From: Salinicola halophyticus
GTDB taxonomy: Bacteria > Pseudomonadota > Gammaproteobacteria > Pseudomonadales > Halomonadaceae
Assembly (NCBI RefSeq): GCF_003206695.1
Contig: NZ_PZJN01000006.1
Span: 1-64,000, forward strand
Direction: 5' to 3'
Length of the DNA stretch: 64,000 bases
Both the position numbers and the translations under genes were made by a program. The notes beneath the pieces are model-generated. The model was not told where the DNA came from and searched no databases. It saw only the letters and a list, made by a program, of their open reading frames with translations. Position 1 is the stretch's first letter; every line of letters starts with the position of its first letter. Shown here in pieces: positions 47,067 through 55,104 of this stretch.

Positions 47067-48236
47067 GTGACGCGCCAACAACGCCGCTTGTCTCGCATAC
47101 GTAATTTCCTGGATCTCGAGCGCGCCGGTAAGCGCCATCTTCCGCGGCCGATTTACGGATACGTCGCCAACGCAGCGGAAGATGGCAAAAGCCTGGCTGC
47201 CAACCGTGCGGCCTTCGACGACTACAGTTTCCTGCCGCGGGCGCTGACCGATGTCTCCCGCATTTCGCTTGAAACAGAACTGCTGGGCAAACGCTATGCT
47301 GCCCCGTTCGGTATCGCCCCCATGGGCATCAGTGCACTGTCCGCCTATCGGGGGGATCTGGCGCTGGCGCAAGCAGCGGCTCGGGCCAATGTGGCAATGA
47401 TCATGAGCGGCTCGTCGCTGATCCCGATGGAAGAGGTGGCCGGAACCGAGGGCACTGACTGGTTCCAGGCCTATCTGCCGGGAGACAGGCCGGGCATCGA
47501 AGCGTTGATCACCCGTGTCGAGCGAGCCGGCTTCCGCAACCTCGTCATCACCGTCGACTATCCCGTTCCCCCCAACCCCGACAACAATCGGCGCAGCGGA
47601 TTTTCATCGCCGATTCGTCCCAGTCTTCGCCTGGCGCTGGATGGCCTGGTCAAGCCGCGCTGGCTCTATGGCACGTTCTACAGAACGCTTCGCCACCATG
47701 GCATTCCGCATTTCGAGAATAATCACGCGACTCGGGGTATCCCGGTCATCTCTCGTCACGTCAATCGCGACTTCTCCGGCCGTACGCACCTCGACTGGGA
47801 TTATCTCGCGCTGGTGCGGGAACGCTGGCCGGGTAACCTGATCGTCAAAGGCATTTTGCATCCAGAGGATGCCAGACGGGCCAAGGCGCAAGGTGCTGAT
47901 GCGATCATCGTCTCCAACCATGGTGGCAGGCAGCTGGACGGTACGGTTGCTCCATTACGAATGCTTCCGGAGGTGATCGATGCGGTCGGCGATTTCCCCG
48001 TCATGATCGATAGCGGCTTCCGACGCGGCACCGATGTACTGAAGGCCCTCGCGCTGGGCGCTCGCTTCGTCTTCTTCGGCCGCCCCTTCAATTACGCGGC
48101 CGCCTACGCTGGCGAGGCCGGCGTCAGCCACGCGATTCGCTTGATGCAGGACGAGATCACGCGGGACATGGCCCTTCTCGGTATCACGGAAGTCCGGCAA
48201 ATGGATATGAGTCGGCTTCGGAGAGCGCGTGACTGA
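47067..48236 (+). CDS. FMN-dependent alpha-hydroxy-acid oxidase/dehydrogenase
   Basis: This 389-residue flavoprotein is of the glycolate oxidase/lactate dehydrogenase (LldD) family. It keeps the active-site Tyr in PIYGYVANAAEDG, K261 (IVKGILHPEDA), H285 and R288 (SNHGGRQLDG), and the phosphate-binding DSGFRRGTDVLKALALGA. It oxidises an L-2-hydroxy acid to a 2-keto acid at the membrane or in the cytosol. Start is GTG 47067 after AAGGA. It ends the sugar-acid locus; it may process a glycolate, lactate or tartronate product of the upstream aldolase. Confidence 0.92.
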   Translation: MTRQQRRLSRIRNFLDLERAGKRHLPRPIYGYVANAAEDGKSLAANRAAFDDYSFLPRALTDVSRISLETELLGKRYAAPFGIAPMGISALSAYRGDLALAQAAARANVAMIMSGSSLIPMEEVAGTEGTDWFQAYLPGDRPGIEALITRVERAGFRNLVITVDYPVPPNPDNNRRSGFSSPIRPSLRLALDGLVKPRWLYGTFYRTLRHHGIPHFENNHATRGIPVISRHVNRDFSGRTHLDWDYLALVRERWPGNLIVKGILHPEDARRAKAQGADAIIVSNHGGRQLDGTVAPLRMLPEVIDAVGDFPVMIDSGFRRGTDVLKALALGARFVFFGRPFNYAAAYAGEAGVSHAIRLMQDEITRDMALLGITEVRQMDMSRLRRARD

Positions 48237-48632
48237 CCCGTTTCGCGACACGCTGCCTCCTCGACTGTCGCCAAAAGGCATCAATGACTAATATGACTGG
48301 TGGGCGAACTGCAAAGACATGAGTATGCTGTGAAATCAGCGGCCTAAAGATATCGGGTGAGCTCTGGATTGCGGGACCCAGGCAGGGTAGTAAATGGAAA
48401 AGTAGCGGTCGGGAAAAGATGTGTTACTGGAGGTTAACGCTTGCAGCTTGCGCAGCGAGATAATAGCCGTTGCTGCCTCCATTCCTGACCCGGTCGGCGT
48501 CCTGATCTGCCACCTTGCGCGATGAATTGAAGCGTCGTCGTTCGGTGTTTTCTGGGTTGAATCGATTTCGGATCGGGGTTTGTCTTTGACAATGGCAATG
48601 ACAAAAGCACGCGGGTCGGGGAGTCATGACGC
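48237..48632. other. Intergenic region at a compositional boundary
   Basis: This 396-bp gap separates the high-GC sugar-acid locus from the lower-GC signalling block. No gene is supported, and I cannot assign a promoter with confidence, although TTGACA at about 48585 could be a -35 element. The transcript for the downstream block should start here. Confidence 0.45.
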
Positions 48633-49061
48633 ATGCGGCGGATGCTGACCGGGGGGCTGCTGCTGCTCGCGCTTTTTTCGTTCGGCAGTCGCGGAGACGA
48701 GCTGGCGGTCATCGTCATTGCCAATCGCACTGTGCAGCAGTCGTCTCTACCCCTGGAAACGCTCAGAGCCATCTTCGCGATGCGTCAGAGGACGCTGCCG
48801 CACGGACAGGCGGTGCACGTCTTTGTCCTGCCAGATGACCATCCGGTTCATGAAGAATTTTCCAAGAAGATTCTCGGAGTTTATCCGCATCAACTACGAT
48901 TAGCCTGGGATCGCGCGGTATTTTCCGGGACGGGCCAGGCACCCAATGAGGTGGAGAACGAGGCGGAGATGCTTGAATCCGTGGCGTCCACACCAGGCAG
49001 TATCGGGTATATCAAACAATCTAGCTTGAATGATCAGGTCCGGGTGCTCGACATTGAATAG
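48633..49061 (+). CDS. Small PstS-like periplasmic binding-domain protein
   Basis: This 142-residue exported protein (signal peptide MRRMLTGGLLLLALFSFGSRGDE) resembles one lobe of the phosphate-binding protein superfamily. LAVIVIANRTVQQSSLPLETLRAIFAMRQRTLPHG is the typical opening of short PstS-like proteins, and TPGSIGYIKQSS matches their end. It is half the size of a true PstS, so it is unlikely to be a transport receptor alone; a ligand-presenting partner for the sensor downstream is possible. ATG 48633 follows GGGGAG. It overlaps the porin frame by up to 32 bp. Confidence 0.8.
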   Translation: MRRMLTGGLLLLALFSFGSRGDELAVIVIANRTVQQSSLPLETLRAIFAMRQRTLPHGQAVHVFVLPDDHPVHEEFSKKILGVYPHQLRLAWDRAVFSGTGQAPNEVENEAEMLESVASTPGSIGYIKQSSLNDQVRVLDIE

Positions 49062-50241
49062 ACTGAAACCTTTACTGATCGCGACTCATGCCGTGGTGCC
49101 GCTACTATGGGCTGCTAATGCCTACCCCATTGAAAGGTCGGATACCTTTCAGATTCATGGGTTCTTGAGCCAGGCACTCATCGTGACCGACGACAATAAT
49201 TTTTTCGGCTCTAGCAGTGACGATAATGGTAGCCTCGAGTATACCGAGCTGGGTTTGAATGCGTCGCTCCGCCCTTACAATCATTTGCTGGTCGCGGGAC
49301 AGATACTCAGCCGAAAGGCGGGAAACTACAGTGACGGCTGGCAGCCCAAGCTCGATTACGGTGTCGTCGATTACCAGCTGATCGCGGATGAAAGAAGGGT
49401 GCTTGGAGTACAGCTGGGGCGATTCAAGAACCCGTTCGGATTTTATAACCAGACGCGTGATGCACCATCCACCCGGCCCGGCATCCTGCTTCCTCAGTCC
49501 ATTTATTTCGATAGAAGCCGTTCTCTAGGGCTCGCGTCCGATGGGCTAAGTCTCTATGACGAGGAACGACTTTCCAACGGCACCATCTATTTACAGGGTG
49601 GCGTGGGAATACCTCAGATCAATAGCGATGCCGAGATTTCACTTTCCCCCAGTAATCCGTCACTAGAGGGTAAGCTTTCTACCATCGGGCAGATTCTCTA
49701 TTCTCACGATGGCGGTCGAATCAACGCAGCGCTGAGCATGGCCCAGGTGAGATCCGACTACCAGTCCAGACAGAATCATCAGGTGAAAGGGGAATTTGTC
49801 TTTCAGCCAATCATATTGTCTCTCCAATATAATGCCGAAAACTGGACCTTGACGACGGAATATGAATATCAAAAAAGAGAGCTGAAAGATTTCCAGGTAT
49901 CCCCCTATAACGGAAAGGCAAATGGAGAGAGCCTATATGTCCAGTATCAATATCGGTTCTCCAGTCGCTGGCAAGGACTGCTGAGGTATGACTATACCGT
50001 CACCGATAGAAGTGATCCAAACGGAAGACGCTACGCGGCTGCCGGCCAAGGGGAGGATTATTCACGATTTGCCAAGGATATGACGGTGGGTGTGCAATGG
50101 AAGGCAACGCCAAACTGGAGATTCCAGGCCGAGCTCCACAATGTCAATGGCACCGCCTGGTTACCGAGACAGGATAATGAAGCTAAAGATACAGACCAGT
50201 ATTGGAACATGCTGCTGTTACAGACCTCATTTAGCTTCTGA
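49030..50241 (+). CDS. Outer-membrane beta-barrel porin-like protein
   Basis: This protein of about 403 residues has a signal peptide (NRLKPLLIATHAVVPLLWAANA, cleavage near residue 31) and alternating amphipathic strands rich in Tyr, Gln and Asn. It ends in an aromatic LLLQTSFSF, the classic C-terminal BAM signal. FQIHGFLSQALIVTDDNNFFG and YEYQKRELKDF look like OprP/phosphate-selective-type or general porins. Start is uncertain: ATG 49030 or TTG 49054, neither with a strong ribosome-binding site; both overlap the PstS-like gene. The stop overlaps the next ATG (TGATG). Base composition is clearly lower in GC than genes on either side. Confidence 0.8.
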   Translation: MIRSGCSTLNRLKPLLIATHAVVPLLWAANAYPIERSDTFQIHGFLSQALIVTDDNNFFGSSSDDNGSLEYTELGLNASLRPYNHLLVAGQILSRKAGNYSDGWQPKLDYGVVDYQLIADERRVLGVQLGRFKNPFGFYNQTRDAPSTRPGILLPQSIYFDRSRSLGLASDGLSLYDEERLSNGTIYLQGGVGIPQINSDAEISLSPSNPSLEGKLSTIGQILYSHDGGRINAALSMAQVRSDYQSRQNHQVKGEFVFQPIILSLQYNAENWTLTTEYEYQKRELKDFQVSPYNGKANGESLYVQYQYRFSSRWQGLLRYDYTVTDRSDPNGRRYAAAGQGEDYSRFAKDMTVGVQWKATPNWRFQAELHNVNGTAWLPRQDNEAKDTDQYWNMLLLQTSFSF

Positions 50242-53036
50242 TGAAAAAATCCAGCCCTCGTCCTTACCGTCTCAGCCTGAAATGGCGCGCATTTGCCTTG
50301 ACCAGTTTGGTGCTGCTGGGCTTGGCTGTGCTGATTACCTGGATCAGCTACAAGAGTCTGATGGATCAGTTTCAGAATGATCAGCAGGCTAGTCAGCGGG
50401 ATCAGCGTCATCAAATAGAAACTTCCTTGCAGAGTGCCTCCAACGGGTTGAAGGAACTGGCGGCTGTAGCCGCTGCCTCAGGGTCGCTCAACTTGGCTTT
50501 GTCATCGCTGGACCCGGATCAAATAGCAAAGTCGCTTCAGAATCAGTGGCCGACGCTGCAGCTGGACGCCGGTATCAACGAATTGGCTATTTTTGATCTG
50601 CAAGGTAAACCTTTGGCTTTTTACGGCGAAAGAATGAAGGGTGCCGATAGAACACCTCCTATCAGTTGGTTATTACAAGTCGTCGAGTCTGAAAAGCCGA
50701 ACGATCTCCTGCTGTGTGCAACCTCCTGTCTGCAATTTGCCGCGGTTCCTATCCTGGTGCAGGGGGAAAATGCCGGAATCCTGATGGTATCTCGATCGCT
50801 AGTGGATGTGATGAGCTATTTTCAGCGGAGTTCCGGAGGGGATATCGCGCTGCTCACCCGGCGCAAAGGATCTGAGGAGCGCAACGACTCGGAACGCGAA
50901 ATACATGCCTGGAACTCCTACTCTCTGGCATTGACGCACCAGAATGTCGTATTGCCTGTGATCAAGAAAATTTCTCAAAAGGTCTCGGTTGATGAATTGG
51001 CTGTCAATCCGGAGAACGTCGAATACCAGGGGCGCCAATACGAGGCAAGCATCATTCCGTTGAAGACGGGGCGTGAGAATCAAGCCAGTAGCTCGGGGTA
51101 TTTCCTGTCGATTGAGGACGTGACCCAACAACTGGAAGATATTCAATCAATGACCAGGGTGGTTTTTTTGGTGGCCTTGCTGGGTTGGTTGTGTTCGGAA
51201 GTTTTCCTTCTTTTCATTCTCTGGAAACCCATTGTCCGGATTCGATTGTTAAGTCAGCACTTGCCTGGACTGGCTCGAGGTGAGTTCGAGGAGCTGAGGG
51301 CTCAGGTAGCGCGTCACTCGGAGAGCCGGGCTCAAGACGAAATCGATGTGTTGGCGGATACCGCTATTGAGCTTTCCTATCAATTGGAACGTCTGGAGAA
51401 TGAAGTAAGCGCGCGTGGGCAGATGCTGAGAAAGCAGGTAGGCGAACTCGAGCGGGAAAGAGACCTGGTTAGTGGGCTGATGAATACGGCTCAGGTTCTT
51501 GTCGTCGTGCATGGTGGTGAAGACGAAATATTGATGACGAATCACTACGCCATGGAACTGCTCGACGCCTCCGAGTCGAAGCTGTTGGGTGGTGCTTTTA
51601 CGGGCCACTTCCTGCCCTTTGCAAGAGAGTTCACTGACGGTCAGCAGGAGAGCGACCTGATGACTCCGAATGGGGAACGTCGAACGATTGCCTGGCATCA
51701 CACGCCACTGAGTACCTGGGCTCATGGCAAGACGGCAACGATATCGGTTGGCCTGGACATCACTGATCGGAAAATCGCGGAAGTGAGGCTGGCGTGGCTG
51801 GCAAATCGGGATCCGCTGACGGCACTATATAATCGGAGATATTTTGAAGAAGTACTAACTCATGCGGTCGTCTCTGATATGCACGGTGCCATGCTTTACA
51901 TGGATCTGGATCGTTTCAAAGAGGTCAACGAGTTGGGTGGTCACCAGGCCGGGGATCAATTATTGGTCATGATTTCCGAACTGTTTCAGAAGCAGTTGAC
52001 CCATTCCGGTACGATCGCCAGATTGGGTGGCGATGAATTTGCCATTCTGATGGAAAATGCCTCTCCCGAACAAGCCGTCCTTCTGGCTAAAACCATTACC
52101 CAGAGTCTGGAGAAAATCAGCCTGAATGTGGATGGACAGCGACATAGAGCCATTGCGAGTATAGGGATAGCCCTTTATCCGGATCATGGCGCCACTCCCA
52201 AGGAGCTGATGGCCAGTGCTGATTTTGCCATGTATCGCGCCAAAGAGGACCCGGTGCAGCGTTGGCATCTATTGTCATCACAAACCGATAAAGGGGCGTT
52301 ACAGGAACGGGTCTACTGGGAAGAGCGCATCCGACATGCGCTGGAGCACAATGGCTTTGAACTGTGGGGTCAGCCTATTGCGAACGTTGAAGGGCTCGAA
52401 GTGACGCATCATGAAGTTCTGCTACGAATGCGGCCCTCCGAGGGGGAAGGGATCATTTCGCCAGGCTCATTCATACCGGTTGCCGAGCGAAGCGGTCAAA
52501 TCGTTACTATCGACCGCTGGGTTATTTCGGAAAGTCTGAAAATGATGAAATCCTGGGGCAGTACGGATCGGCGACTGGCGATTAATGTGTCAGGCCAGTC
52601 ATTGCATGATGAAACGCTGACGGATTTCTTGAAAGCCTCGCTTGAAGCGAATGACGTCGCCGCGCAACGGCTCATCATCGAGGTGACGGAAACGACCGCG
52701 GTTACCGATTTTTCCACGGCACGCTGCATCCTTCAGGATATCCGGGATATGGGATGTGCGATTGCTCTGGACGATTTCGGCGTTGGTTTCAGCAGCTTTT
52801 ACTATCTCGATCAATTGCCGGTGGATTACATCAAGATTGATGGCTCCTTTATTCAGGATCTGCCAGAAAACAGGCGCAGCCAGATGATCGTGAGGGCTAT
52901 CGTCGAAATCGCGAAAGGCTTTGGCAAGCAGACGGTGGCCGAGTTTGTCGACCGCGAAGCAGTTTATGTTATCTTGAAAGAGTATGGTGTGAATTATATT
53001 CAAGGTTACTGGTTGGGAAAGCCGCAACCTTTTTAA
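50241..53036 (+). CDS. Membrane sensory GGDEF-EAL protein (c-di-GMP turnover)
   Basis: This 931-residue inner-membrane protein has helix 1 at about 17-36, a periplasmic sensory domain (about 40-303) and helix 2 at about 305-330. A HAMP-like linker with coiled coil (about 335-405), a PAS-like domain (about 408-510), GGDEF (about 515-670) and EAL (about 683-931) follow. GGDEF is intact (ARLGGDEFA, about 592-600), so cyclase activity is possible. The EAL motif reads EVL; other phosphodiesterase residues (Asn in INVSG, Glu in EVTET, DDFG, KID, AEF) are kept. Translation is coupled to the porin gene through TGATG, suggesting that it senses a periplasmic ligand tied to the porin and PstS-like protein. 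Confidence 0.92.
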   Translation: MKKSSPRPYRLSLKWRAFALTSLVLLGLAVLITWISYKSLMDQFQNDQQASQRDQRHQIETSLQSASNGLKELAAVAAASGSLNLALSSLDPDQIAKSLQNQWPTLQLDAGINELAIFDLQGKPLAFYGERMKGADRTPPISWLLQVVESEKPNDLLLCATSCLQFAAVPILVQGENAGILMVSRSLVDVMSYFQRSSGGDIALLTRRKGSEERNDSEREIHAWNSYSLALTHQNVVLPVIKKISQKVSVDELAVNPENVEYQGRQYEASIIPLKTGRENQASSSGYFLSIEDVTQQLEDIQSMTRVVFLVALLGWLCSEVFLLFILWKPIVRIRLLSQHLPGLARGEFEELRAQVARHSESRAQDEIDVLADTAIELSYQLERLENEVSARGQMLRKQVGELERERDLVSGLMNTAQVLVVVHGGEDEILMTNHYAMELLDASESKLLGGAFTGHFLPFAREFTDGQQESDLMTPNGERRTIAWHHTPLSTWAHGKTATISVGLDITDRKIAEVRLAWLANRDPLTALYNRRYFEEVLTHAVVSDMHGAMLYMDLDRFKEVNELGGHQAGDQLLVMISELFQKQLTHSGTIARLGGDEFAILMENASPEQAVLLAKTITQSLEKISLNVDGQRHRAIASIGIALYPDHGATPKELMASADFAMYRAKEDPVQRWHLLSSQTDKGALQERVYWEERIRHALEHNGFELWGQPIANVEGLEVTHHEVLLRMRPSEGEGIISPGSFIPVAERSGQIVTIDRWVISESLKMMKSWGSTDRRLAINVSGQSLHDETLTDFLKASLEANDVAAQRLIIEVTETTAVTDFSTARCILQDIRDMGCAIALDDFGVGFSSFYYLDQLPVDYIKIDGSFIQDLPENRRSQMIVRAIVEIAKGFGKQTVAEFVDREAVYVILKEYGVNYIQGYWLGKPQPF

Positions 53037-53084
53037 ACAATTTCATAATAATTGATTGTGCTGTTTTAATCATGGGGCGATTGG

Positions 53085-53855
53085 ATGAGTCTGTACGAGC
53101 AGTTTCATCAGCAGTTCGAATTTGTGTTGGCAACGACCGAGGCTGACAGGCAGTCCGTCTATCGCCTTCGCTACCAGGTCTATACATTGGAGTTCGGCCA
53201 CGCCATGCCGGGAGAACCGGTGCGGCAACTGGAATATGACGAGTTCGATCGATCTTCACTTCATTGTTTCATTCGTCATCGAAAGTCACAGGAGGCCGTC
53301 GCCTGTATCCGAGTGGTTTACCCCGGTCGTGATCTGGGTGAGTTGCCTATCGAATCGAATTCCCGTGATGAATTCTGTCATCAGGAGCTCACGCCCGATG
53401 TGCTGCCTCGGGAATTGATCTGCGAAGTATCACGCGCTGCCATTCTAGGCCGCTACCGGAAGCGGCATGCCGGGCCGGAAAGTGAAGAACTGATTTATCC
53501 GATCACGGACCATGATTACAAGGTCTCCTCGCTATTAGGCGTTTCCGTCTATTTGGCCTCGACTGTCATGATTGCATTGATACAACGCCGCCACGCGTTG
53601 GCGCTCATGGAGCCGCGGCTGGCACGGTTGCTCGGGCGGTTCGGGCTGACGTTTCTGCGTGTCGGGAATATTCAGCAGTTCAATGGAGTTCGGGCAGCCT
53701 ATTATATCGATCAGCATCGAGCAGAAGAGGCGCTCAAGCCGGAGCTGAAATCGTTCTACCGCGACATTATCCGATCGCTCTCCTCGCAGTTCGAGGAATC
53801 CGTCAAGGACGCGGTTCCGCCTCGCGCGTTGGCGACCGAGTATGCCGATTCCTGA
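53085..53855 (+). CDS. LuxI-like, PEP-CTERM/exosortase-associated acyltransferase
   Basis: This 256-residue GNAT-fold protein matches the exosortase-associated acyltransferase type, whose N-terminal half resembles acyl-homoserine-lactone synthases. LuxI invariant positions have counterparts: R29 (YRLRYQVY), D52 and D55 (YDEFD), R76 (ACIRVVYP), E114 and R117 (CEVSRAAI). The C-terminal 80 residues exceed LuxI proteins and include a hydrophobic helix (YLASTVMIALI). It may make an N-acyl amino acid or other acyl signal. No exosortase, PEP-CTERM or LuxR gene is in view. It follows the GGDEF-EAL gene by 48 bp; its stop codon lies in a 19-bp repeat. Confidence 0.82.
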   Translation: MSLYEQFHQQFEFVLATTEADRQSVYRLRYQVYTLEFGHAMPGEPVRQLEYDEFDRSSLHCFIRHRKSQEAVACIRVVYPGRDLGELPIESNSRDEFCHQELTPDVLPRELICEVSRAAILGRYRKRHAGPESEELIYPITDHDYKVSSLLGVSVYLASTVMIALIQRRHALALMEPRLARLLGRFGLTFLRVGNIQQFNGVRAAYYIDQHRAEEALKPELKSFYRDIIRSLSSQFEESVKDAVPPRALATEYADS

Positions 53856-53888
53856 GCCTGTATCGAGAGCCTGAGCCTCTATCGAGAG
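53851..53888. repeat. 19-bp tandem repeat across the acyltransferase stop codon
   Basis: CCTGAGCCTGTATCGAGAG (53851-53869) is followed by a copy with one change (53870-53888) and a third, diverged partial copy to about 53909. The stop TGA (53853-53855) is in the first unit. Confidence 0.88.
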
Positions 53889-53970
53889 CCTGATCTCTGA
53901 TAGCGAAAGCATGATTCCCGCGCCCAGACATTGTAGGCCTGGTCACCCGAGACAGGCGTGAGATAGCAGG

Positions 53971-53994
53971 CGGCGGCGATCCAGATCGCCGCCG
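53971..53994. terminator. Hairpin between convergent genes
   Basis: CGGCGGCGAT, loop CCAG, ATCGCCGCCG is a perfect 10-bp stem between the acyltransferase gene (ends 53855) and the leftward dehydrogenase gene (ends 54003). It may serve both strands, but lacks a strong T-run. Confidence 0.6.
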
Positions 53995-54002
53995 CCGTTC
54001 CG

Positions 54003-55097
54003 TCAACCGATCGCTCTGGCAATCTGCTCGCCCAGACTCCGGGTCGTGCCTTTTCCCTTCAGATCCGGCGTCAGCGCGGACTTGTCATCGCTTGCCAGCA
54101 CTTCCTCGATCGCGCTGACCATCGCGTCACCGGCTTCCTTGAAGCCAAGATGCTCAAGCATCATCGCGCCGCACCAGATCTGGCCGATGGGATTGGCGAT
54201 ACCCTTGCCGGCAATGTCCGGGGCGCTGCCGTGGACCGGTTCGAACAGGCTGGGGAACTTGCCTTCCGGGTTGATGTTGGCCGAGGGCGCCACGCCAATG
54301 GTGCCGGTACAGGCGGGGCCCAGGTCGGAGAGAATGTCGCCGAACAGATTGCTGGCGACGACGACGTCGAACCAGTCCGGATGCAGCACGAAGTTGGCGG
54401 TCAGGATATCGATATGGAACTGGTCGACGCTGACGTCCGGGTAGTTCTTGGCCATCGCTTTTACCCGTTCATCCCAGTACGGCATGGTGATCGAGATGCC
54501 GTTGGACTTGGTCGCGGAGGTCAACTTCCGGCGCGGCCGGCTCTGGGCCAGCTCGAAGGCGTATTTCAGCACCCGATCGACGCCGGTTCGGGTCATCACG
54601 GTCTCCTGCATCACCGTTTCCCGCTCGGTGCCCTCGAAGATCTTGCCGCCGATGCTCGAGTATTCCCCTTCGGTATTTTCGCGGACCACGTAGAAATCGA
54701 TGTCGCCCGGCTCACGGTCTGCCAGCGGGCTCTTGATGCCCGGCATCAGGCGACAGGGCCGCAGGTTGATGTACTGATCGAAGTGGCGCCGGAACTGCAG
54801 CAGCGAACCCCACAGCGAGATGTGGTCCGGCACCTTGTCCGGCCAGCCCACCGCGCCGTAGAAGATGGCATCGAAGCGCGAGAGGATCTCGAACCAGTCA
54901 TCCGGCAGCATCTTGCCGTGTTCGAGATAGTAGTCGCAGCTGCCGAACTCGAAATGCTCGAACTCCAGCTCGATATCGAAGCGCCTGGCGGCCGCCTCCA
55001 GCGCGCGCAGACCTTCCGGAACCACCTCGATACCGATGCCGTCGCCGGCGATGACGGCAATCTTGTGGGCCTTTTTCTGGGCTTTCTGTTGAGCCAT
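54003..55097 (-). CDS. Tartrate dehydrogenase / D-malate dehydrogenase (decarboxylating)
   Basis: This 364-residue enzyme is of the isopropylmalate/isocitrate dehydrogenase family, TtuC/DmlA branch. IAVIAGDGIGIEVVPEG begins the NAD fold, RPCRLMPGIKSPL and VVRENTEGEYSSIGG carry substrate-binding residues, TKSNGI supplies the catalytic Lys, and NLFGDILSDLGP holds metal-binding Asp residues. It oxidises tartrate or D-malate with Mn2+ and NAD+. ATG 55097 follows GAGG; a TTG at 55103 is in frame. It lies 8 bp after the dehalogenase-like gene, so the two are coexpressed. Confidence 0.92.
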   Translation of the reverse strand: MAQQKAQKKAHKIAVIAGDGIGIEVVPEGLRALEAAARRFDIELEFEHFEFGSCDYYLEHGKMLPDDWFEILSRFDAIFYGAVGWPDKVPDHISLWGSLLQFRRHFDQYINLRPCRLMPGIKSPLADREPGDIDFYVVRENTEGEYSSIGGKIFEGTERETVMQETVMTRTGVDRVLKYAFELAQSRPRRKLTSATKSNGISITMPYWDERVKAMAKNYPDVSVDQFHIDILTANFVLHPDWFDVVVASNLFGDILSDLGPACTGTIGVAPSANINPEGKFPSLFEPVHGSAPDIAGKGIANPIGQIWCGAMMLEHLGFKEAGDAMVSAIEEVLASDDKSALTPDLKGKGTTRSLGEQIARAIG

Positions 55098-55104
55098 GGT
55101 CAAG

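Noticed and set aside
48633-49061. Complete phosphate ABC transporter (pst) locus
   Set aside because: The protein is half the length of PstS and no pstCAB genes follow.
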